Shown piece by piece: positions 5,938-10,595 of a DNA stretch of 10,595 nt. This DNA is from Campylobacteraceae bacterium (GTDB lineage: Bacteria > Campylobacterota > Campylobacteria > Campylobacterales > Campylobacteraceae). Location of the stretch: NCBI GenBank assembly GCA_031259875.1, contig JAIRKW010000070.1, forward strand, positions 1-10,595. The letters run 5' to 3'. The notes under the pieces were generated by a model. That model searched no databases. It was given only the letters and a program-made list of their open reading frames with translations, and was not told the DNA's origin. The stretch's first letter is position 1. Every line of letters begins with the position of its first letter. A program made the position numbers and the translations under genes.

Positions 5938-6701
5938 TACTTGAGATAAAAAATATAACAAAAAGCTTTGGCGGTGTAACTGCTGTAAGCGATACCTCTT
6001 TTAAAGTTGAAACAGGGCAAATTTTTGGGCTTATCGGCCCTAACGGTGCAGGTAAGACTACGATGTTCAATGTCATTACGGGTAATTACAGACCGACATT
6101 CGGCGTTGTGGAGTTGGACAGCGAGGTAATATCTGGATTAATGCCTTATCAAATCGTACGCAAAGGAGTAGCTAGAACTTTTCAAAATATTCGTCTTTTT
6201 AACTCTATGAGTGTTATGGAAAATGTGCTTATAGGCTTTGACTATTATGCAAAATATACATTTTTTGAAGGGATGTTCCGCTTACCGAGATTCTTCAAGT
6301 TTGAGCGCGAGATAAAAACAAAAGCACGGGAAATTTTGAAATATTTAGAAATAGACACTTTTGAGAATGAGATGGCTGCAAGCCTTAGTTACGGACAGCA
6401 GCGTAAAGTAGAAATTGCCCGTGCGCTTGCTGTGAATCCTAAAGTTTTACTACTTGACGAGCCTGCTGCTGGAATGAATCCTGCCGAAACAAAAGAGTTG
6501 GCGGCTTTGCTGCAAAAAGCAAAAGCTGATTTTAATCTTGCCATTTTGCTCATCGAACATGATATGAAATTTGTAAATCAGCTTTGTGACAGAGTTTTAG
6601 TGCTTGATTACGGCAAGTCCATATGTGAAGGTACGCCCTCTGAGGTGATTAGCCATAAGGATGTTGTAGCGGCATATTTGGGGGATTTTATAAATGATTG
6701 A
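5934..6701 (+). CDS. livG: Branched-chain amino acid ABC transporter ATP-binding protein LivG
   Basis: Cytoplasmic ATPase that pairs with LivF to drive import through LivHM. All ABC motifs are intact in 255 residues: Walker A GPNGAGKTT (35-43), Q-loop Gln84 in the LivG-typical VARTFQNIRLF (79-89), signature LSYGQQRKVEIARAL (151-165), Walker B VLLLDEPAAGMNP (171-183) with catalytic Glu176, and the switch His209 (LLIEHDM). The signature LSYGQQR in place of the standard LSGGQ, the PAAGMNP after Walker B and the insertion between the Q-loop and signature (about 103-130) separate LivG from LivF. The ATG overlaps the livM stop as ATGA, and the 3' end overlaps livF by 8 nt, so the genes are translationally coupled. 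Confidence 0.95.
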   Translation: MILEIKNITKSFGGVTAVSDTSFKVETGQIFGLIGPNGAGKTTMFNVITGNYRPTFGVVELDSEVISGLMPYQIVRKGVARTFQNIRLFNSMSVMENVLIGFDYYAKYTFFEGMFRLPRFFKFEREIKTKAREILKYLEIDTFENEMAASLSYGQQRKVEIARALAVNPKVLLLDEPAAGMNPAETKELAALLQKAKADFNLAILLIEHDMKFVNQLCDRVLVLDYGKSICEGTPSEVISHKDVVAAYLGDFIND

Positions 6702-7389
6702 AGTTAAAGATTTACATGTATATTATGGATTGATAGAGGCAGTAAAAGGTATAAGCTTCAAAGTAGAAGCGGGCAGTATCGTTTCGCTTATCGGTTCAAA
6801 TGGAGCCGGCAAAACATCCGCACTCAATGCTCTTTTAAACAGTGTCAAAAGAAAAGGTGAGATAAATTTCGGCGGATATGAAACAAGAAAACATAAAACT
6901 CATACTTTAGTTAAAAACGGTATGGCATTAGTGCCGGAGGGTAGGCGTATTTTTATAAATCTTACCGTTGAAGAAAATTTGCGTATAGGCGCATTTAATA
7001 ATGATGATAATTATGAAGAGTTGAAAAATGTGATGTATGAACTTTTCCCGCGCATAAAAGACAAGCGTCATCAAATGGCAGGTACGCTAAGCGGTGGTGA
7101 ACAGCAGATGCTGGCGATTTCAAGGGCATTAATGAGTGAACCCAAACTTTTAATGCTGGATGAACCAAGTCTTGGACTTGCTCCTAAGATAGTCGGCGAA
7201 GTGTTTGATACTATTGTAAAACTTAAAAAAGAAGGCATAACGATATTGCTTGTAGAGCAAAACGCTTTTGCCGCGCTTAAAATAAGTGATTACGCGTATG
7301 TTTTGGAGAATGGGAAAATTGTTATGGAAGGCATAGCCTCTACCATGATAGGCAATGACATGATAAGAAAAAAATATCTTGGCGGATAA
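6694..7389 (+). CDS. livF: Branched-chain amino acid ABC transporter ATP-binding protein LivF
   Basis: Second ATPase of the importer. The 231-residue length is normal. Motifs: Walker A GSNGAGKTS (34-42), the LivF hallmark ALVPEGRRIF (78-87) in place of a normal Q-loop, signature LSGGEQQMLAISRAL (132-146), Walker B LLMLDEPSLGLAP (152-164) with catalytic Glu157, and LLVEQNA (185-191), where Gln189 stands in the switch position normally held by His; this replacement is usual in LivF proteins. The start overlaps livG by 8 nt and is preceded by GGGGGA (6680-6685), an acceptable ribosome site. The next gene, ccsBA, begins 28 nt after its stop without an intervening terminator. Confidence 0.95.
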   Translation: MIEVKDLHVYYGLIEAVKGISFKVEAGSIVSLIGSNGAGKTSALNALLNSVKRKGEINFGGYETRKHKTHTLVKNGMALVPEGRRIFINLTVEENLRIGAFNNDDNYEELKNVMYELFPRIKDKRHQMAGTLSGGEQQMLAISRALMSEPKLLMLDEPSLGLAPKIVGEVFDTIVKLKKEGITILLVEQNAFAALKISDYAYVLENGKIVMEGIASTMIGNDMIRKKYLGG

Positions 7390-7417
7390 ATCGTTTTTAG
7401 TAAAAATAAGGTGATTT

Positions 7418-10400
7418 ATGAAAATAGTTGAAAGTTTTTTAAAGGCATTTTTCTCTATGTGGTTTATGGCCGCTTTATTGGTTGTTTTTGCGCTCTCCTG
7501 TGCCGCGGCAACATTTATAGAGAATGATTTTGGGACTGAGACGGCTTGGGCCGTTGTTTATGCGGCGAAGTGGTTTGAGATAATACAACTCTTTTTGGCA
7601 TTTAATCTTGTGTATAATATTTTACATTTCAAGCTTCATAAAAAAGAGAAACTGCCTGCATTTATATTTCACGTGAGTTTCCTTTTTATTCTTTTAGGCT
7701 CTGCTTTGACGCGTTACGGCGGAAGTGAAGGCACGCTGCATATAAAAGAAAACAAAAGCAACAATATAGTCAAATCTTCAGAATCATTTATACAGGCTCA
7801 AGCTTTTGCGGACGGTGTTTTGTATGGTGTTGAGCACAAACAGCTTATCTCTAAAATCGGCTCCAATAATTTTGATTTCTCTTTCAAAGTTGGCAGCAAC
7901 AGTGCACGCGTGACTTTCAAAGAGTATATACAAAATGCCGTTGAAACTATACAAGATGATAAAGACGGTGTGCCGATGATAGCTATTGTTGTTTCACGGG
8001 GTGAAAATAAAGCGGACGTCGTACTGCGCGAAGGAGAGATAGCAGAGAGCGACGAAGCGATATTTACATTCAATAAAAAGATAGAAAATGCCTCAAAACC
8101 GCTTGTTAGATTTATAATGCAAGAAGGTGAATTTTCACTCATATCAAGTGAAAATTTGAATTGGTTTAAGATGAGCGATACAACTTTGGGCGAATATAAA
8201 AAAGCCGAAAAGGAGCCGTTTAATGACAATCATCTTTATACTATAGGCAATACTAATTTTGCGGCGAAATATATAGGGCTTAAAGGTAAAGAAAAACTGA
8301 TAAGCGGTGAAGTTACACCTCAGACGACCGTTATGTATACAGATGCTTTAATAGTAACACTTACTTATAAAGATGTCTCAAAAGATGTTATTTTAAGAGG
8401 CCGCGGCAGAGGATATAGCGGTACGCCTGCGCGAGTTGCGATAAATAATGCAGTATTTGCTCTTAAATGGGGCTCTGCGGAGTTTGCTCTGCCATTTTCC
8501 ATTTATCTCAACGATTTCCAGCTTGAAAGGTATCCAGGCTCCAATTCGCCGTCATCATATGCAAGTGAGATAACGCTCAATGACGGTAATTTTACGATGG
8601 ATTACCGTGTATATATGAATAATGTTTTAGACTATAAAGGATATCGCTTTTTTCAGGCATTTTATGATGAAGATGAGGGCGGCACAACCCTATCTGTCAA
8701 TAAAGACCCTGGTAAAATACCTACTTACATAGGCTATTTTTTGTTAAGTTTGGGACTGTTTTTAAATTTCTTTAATCCAAAAAGCAGATTTAGAAAATTG
8801 GCTTCGATGGTGCATAAAGATATAGATTTGCAGCGCGTTAAAAAGTCATCAAAAAATATTGTTTCTATTCTGATATTGATTTTGGGCTGCAGTTTTACGC
8901 CTTCATATGCGGATGACGCGAAAAATCACGCCGAAAATTTTAGTACGATACTTATTCAAGGTTTTGACGGACGCATATATCCTATCGACACAATCGCGCG
9001 TGAAGTTTTGAGCAAACTCTACCGAGGAGACAGCTACAACTCTTTTGGCGCAAATGAAGTGTTATTTGGGATGATTTCTGATGCGCAAAAGTGGTACAAT
9101 GAGCCGATTATCAGAGTTTCGCATGACGAGCTTAAAAAGCTTATCGGCATCAGCGGTAATTATGCTGCCGCGGCGGACTTTTTCGGTGAAGATAAAAACT
9201 ATAAACTGCAGCAAATTGCCGAAATTGCCAATCGTAAAAAAGAGAGTGAACGCAATCAATTCGACAAAGATGTGATAAAAGTGGATGAGCGTCTTAATAT
9301 CCTTTATGCGGTTTTTAGTACAGATATTTTGCGTGTTATACCAAAAAAAGGTGAAGATAAATGGTACTCAATCAATGAGGCTATGATGAGTTTTCCGCCT
9401 GAAGAAAATGAAAATATTCGGATAATATTCGGCTACTATTTTGACTCTGTTGCAATGGCTAAAGAGAGCGGTAACTGGAGTGCGGCAAATAAAATGGCGG
9501 ATGTCATCAAAAATTATCAGAGCAAAATTTCTCCACCCGAACTGATTCCAAGTGAACGCAAGATAAAAGCCGAACTGTTTTTCAATAAAATAAAAATTTT
9601 TGACAGGATATATCCGCTCTATCTTTTAAGCGGTTTATTATTGCTGCTGTTTGTATTTGTTCGAATGGCTCTGCCGAAATTTAATATAAAACTAATTGTG
9701 CTGAGCGTTTTTGGCATAAACTTATTGACATTCTTACTGCACACAGGTGGTCTTGCGCTTAGATGGTATGTTGCTGGACATGCTCCTTGGAGCAATAGCT
9801 ATGAGTCTATGATATATATAGCGTGGGCGATAGCATTGTCGGGACTTTTCTTTTCACGTACTTCCGCTATCTCTATGGCACTTTCATCCATAATGGCCGG
9901 TATTACGCTTTTTACGGCGCATTTGAGTTGGCTTGATCCGCAGATAACCAATCTTGCCCCTGTGCTTAAATCGCACTGGCTGACTATACATGTTTCTGTT
10001 ATAACGGCAAGTTATGGATTTTTAGGGCTTTGTGCACTGCTTGGATTTTTTGCGGTTATACTGTATATTATCAAAGGTTTTGCCGAAGATAGTTTGCATA
10101 AAGAAGAGATTGGGCGCAATATCACAGAAGCTGTGAGAATAAATGAAATGTCTATGATATTGGGTCTTTCACTGCTTGTTGTGGGCAATTTTTTAGGTGG
10201 TGTATGGGCAAATGAGAGTTGGGGCAGATATTGGGGGTGGGACCCGAAAGAAACATGGGCGCTTATATCTATTTTGATTTATGCTGCTGTTGTACATTTT
10301 AGATTTATACCGTTTTTAAATGGACAGTTTGCATTTTCAGTTGCCTCTATATTTAGCTATTTTTCTATTATTATGACCTATTTTGGCGTTAATCTTTACT

Positions 10401-10531
10401 TGTCCGGTATGCATTCATACGCTTCCGGCGATCCTATACCTATACCGATATATCTGTATATTGCGGTAATTATTATATTTTTAATAATTGCTTCGGCATT
10501 ATTTGTAAAAGGTGAGAGCAAAAAACTTTAA
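7418..10531 (+). CDS. ccsBA: Fused cytochrome c synthase CcsBA (ResB-CcsA), system II heme lyase
   Basis: Polytopic inner-membrane enzyme that carries heme outward and attaches it to CXXCH cysteines of periplasmic cytochromes. The 1037-residue chain joins both system II subunits. The ResB half (1-455) has N-terminal membrane segments (about 12-33, 50-69, 80-96), a periplasmic domain (100-430) and a segment at 435-452. A positively charged loop, another hydrophobic segment (481-496) and a periplasmic region (498-728) link to the CcsA half (730-1037), with about eight hydrophobic segments. CcsA hallmarks are HTGGLALRWYVAGHAPWSN (775-793) and the tryptophan-rich heme motif at 930-948 (WGRYWGWDPKETW). 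By family comparison the heme ligands are probably His85 and His960 (membrane) and His858 and His999 (periplasmic); the last two flank the Trp motif. AAGGTGA (7408-7414) supports ATG 7418. It probably shares the livHMGF transcript. An NrfI-type synthase with specialised clients cannot be excluded. Confidence 0.95.
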   Translation: MKIVESFLKAFFSMWFMAALLVVFALSCAAATFIENDFGTETAWAVVYAAKWFEIIQLFLAFNLVYNILHFKLHKKEKLPAFIFHVSFLFILLGSALTRYGGSEGTLHIKENKSNNIVKSSESFIQAQAFADGVLYGVEHKQLISKIGSNNFDFSFKVGSNSARVTFKEYIQNAVETIQDDKDGVPMIAIVVSRGENKADVVLREGEIAESDEAIFTFNKKIENASKPLVRFIMQEGEFSLISSENLNWFKMSDTTLGEYKKAEKEPFNDNHLYTIGNTNFAAKYIGLKGKEKLISGEVTPQTTVMYTDALIVTLTYKDVSKDVILRGRGRGYSGTPARVAINNAVFALKWGSAEFALPFSIYLNDFQLERYPGSNSPSSYASEITLNDGNFTMDYRVYMNNVLDYKGYRFFQAFYDEDEGGTTLSVNKDPGKIPTYIGYFLLSLGLFLNFFNPKSRFRKLASMVHKDIDLQRVKKSSKNIVSILILILGCSFTPSYADDAKNHAENFSTILIQGFDGRIYPIDTIAREVLSKLYRGDSYNSFGANEVLFGMISDAQKWYNEPIIRVSHDELKKLIGISGNYAAAADFFGEDKNYKLQQIAEIANRKKESERNQFDKDVIKVDERLNILYAVFSTDILRVIPKKGEDKWYSINEAMMSFPPEENENIRIIFGYYFDSVAMAKESGNWSAANKMADVIKNYQSKISPPELIPSERKIKAELFFNKIKIFDRIYPLYLLSGLLLLLFVFVRMALPKFNIKLIVLSVFGINLLTFLLHTGGLALRWYVAGHAPWSNSYESMIYIAWAIALSGLFFSRTSAISMALSSIMAGITLFTAHLSWLDPQITNLAPVLKSHWLTIHVSVITASYGFLGLCALLGFFAVILYIIKGFAEDSLHKEEIGRNITEAVRINEMSMILGLSLLVVGNFLGGVWANESWGRYWGWDPKETWALISILIYAAVVHFRFIPFLNGQFAFSVASIFSYFSIIMTYFGVNLYLSGMHSYASGDPIPIPIYLYIAVIIIFLIIASALFVKGESKKL

Positions 10532-10554
10532 ATAAGTTAAAACAATAATTTGAG

Positions 10555-10594
10555 AACGATGACAGTGAAAAATATTTTATTGTCACCGTTTTTT
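10555..10594 (+). terminator. Intrinsic terminator after ccsBA
   Basis: AACGATGACA (10555-10564) pairs with TGTCACCGTT (10581-10590) with one A-C mismatch. The stem continues inward through AT and GT pairs to a four-base loop near 10571-10574, and the right side runs into six T residues (10589-10594). It lies 23 nt after the ccsBA stop and would end the liv-ccsBA transcript. The window stops one base later, so the end of the T-tract context is not visible. Confidence 0.85.
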
Positions 10595-10595
10595 G

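Noticed and set aside
7798..8229. Minus-strand open frame of 143 codons inside ccsBA.
   Set aside because: It is antisense to a region fully accounted for by the conserved ccsBA reading frame, and its translation has low-complexity Ser/Leu character with no domain.
1..10595. Search for CRISPR arrays, tRNA or rRNA genes, insertion sequences and attachment sites.
   Set aside because: No regularly spaced repeats, cloverleaf-like sequence, transposase or terminal inverted repeats were seen on reading.

Overview
The window looks like chromosome of a member of the Campylobacterota (Epsilonproteobacteria). The sequence is AT-rich. It encodes a single-chain CcsBA cytochrome c synthase (ResB and CcsA halves fused, 1037 residues), the arrangement typical of Helicobacter, Wolinella, Campylobacter and Sulfurimonas relatives. 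It also holds a small monoheme c-type cytochrome, and its promoters show TATAAT boxes with poor -35 elements. The genus cannot be fixed from the sequence alone. All supported genes lie on the + strand.

Layout. Positions 1-642 are the 3' end of an RHS-repeat gene: the conserved RHS core followed by a variable, cysteine-rich C-terminal tip. One base after its stop comes a small gene for a secreted protein (644-1023) that is now spread over three reading frames and is therefore called a pseudogene. Its position and signal peptide suggest a decayed immunity or partner gene. A solitary aldo/keto reductase (1113-1952) and a secreted monoheme cytochrome c with an acidic N-terminal extension (2090-2686) follow, each behind its own promoter-like sequence.

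From 2759 to 7389 lies a complete branched-chain amino acid ABC importer in the order livJ-livH-livM-livG-livF. livJ (periplasmic binding protein) is separated from the rest by a strong intrinsic terminator and a second promoter that contains a perfect 12-bp palindrome. livH, livM, livG and livF are tightly coupled (1-nt gap, 4-nt overlap, 8-nt overlap). ccsBA (7418-10531) starts 28 nt after livF with no terminator between them, so it is probably read from the same transcript. A strong terminator at 10555-10594 closes the unit.

How the parts fit. LivJ captures the amino acid in the periplasm, LivH and LivM form the membrane channel, and LivG and LivF power import. CcsBA moves heme across the membrane and attaches it to CXXCH motifs in the periplasm, so the cytochrome encoded 4.7 kb upstream is a natural client. 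The RHS end differs in codon choice (all visible Arg codons AGA) from the housekeeping genes and looks horizontally acquired. The most novel material is this RHS tip and its frameshifted neighbour; the rest is well-known machinery with a few regulatory and architectural details worth checking.
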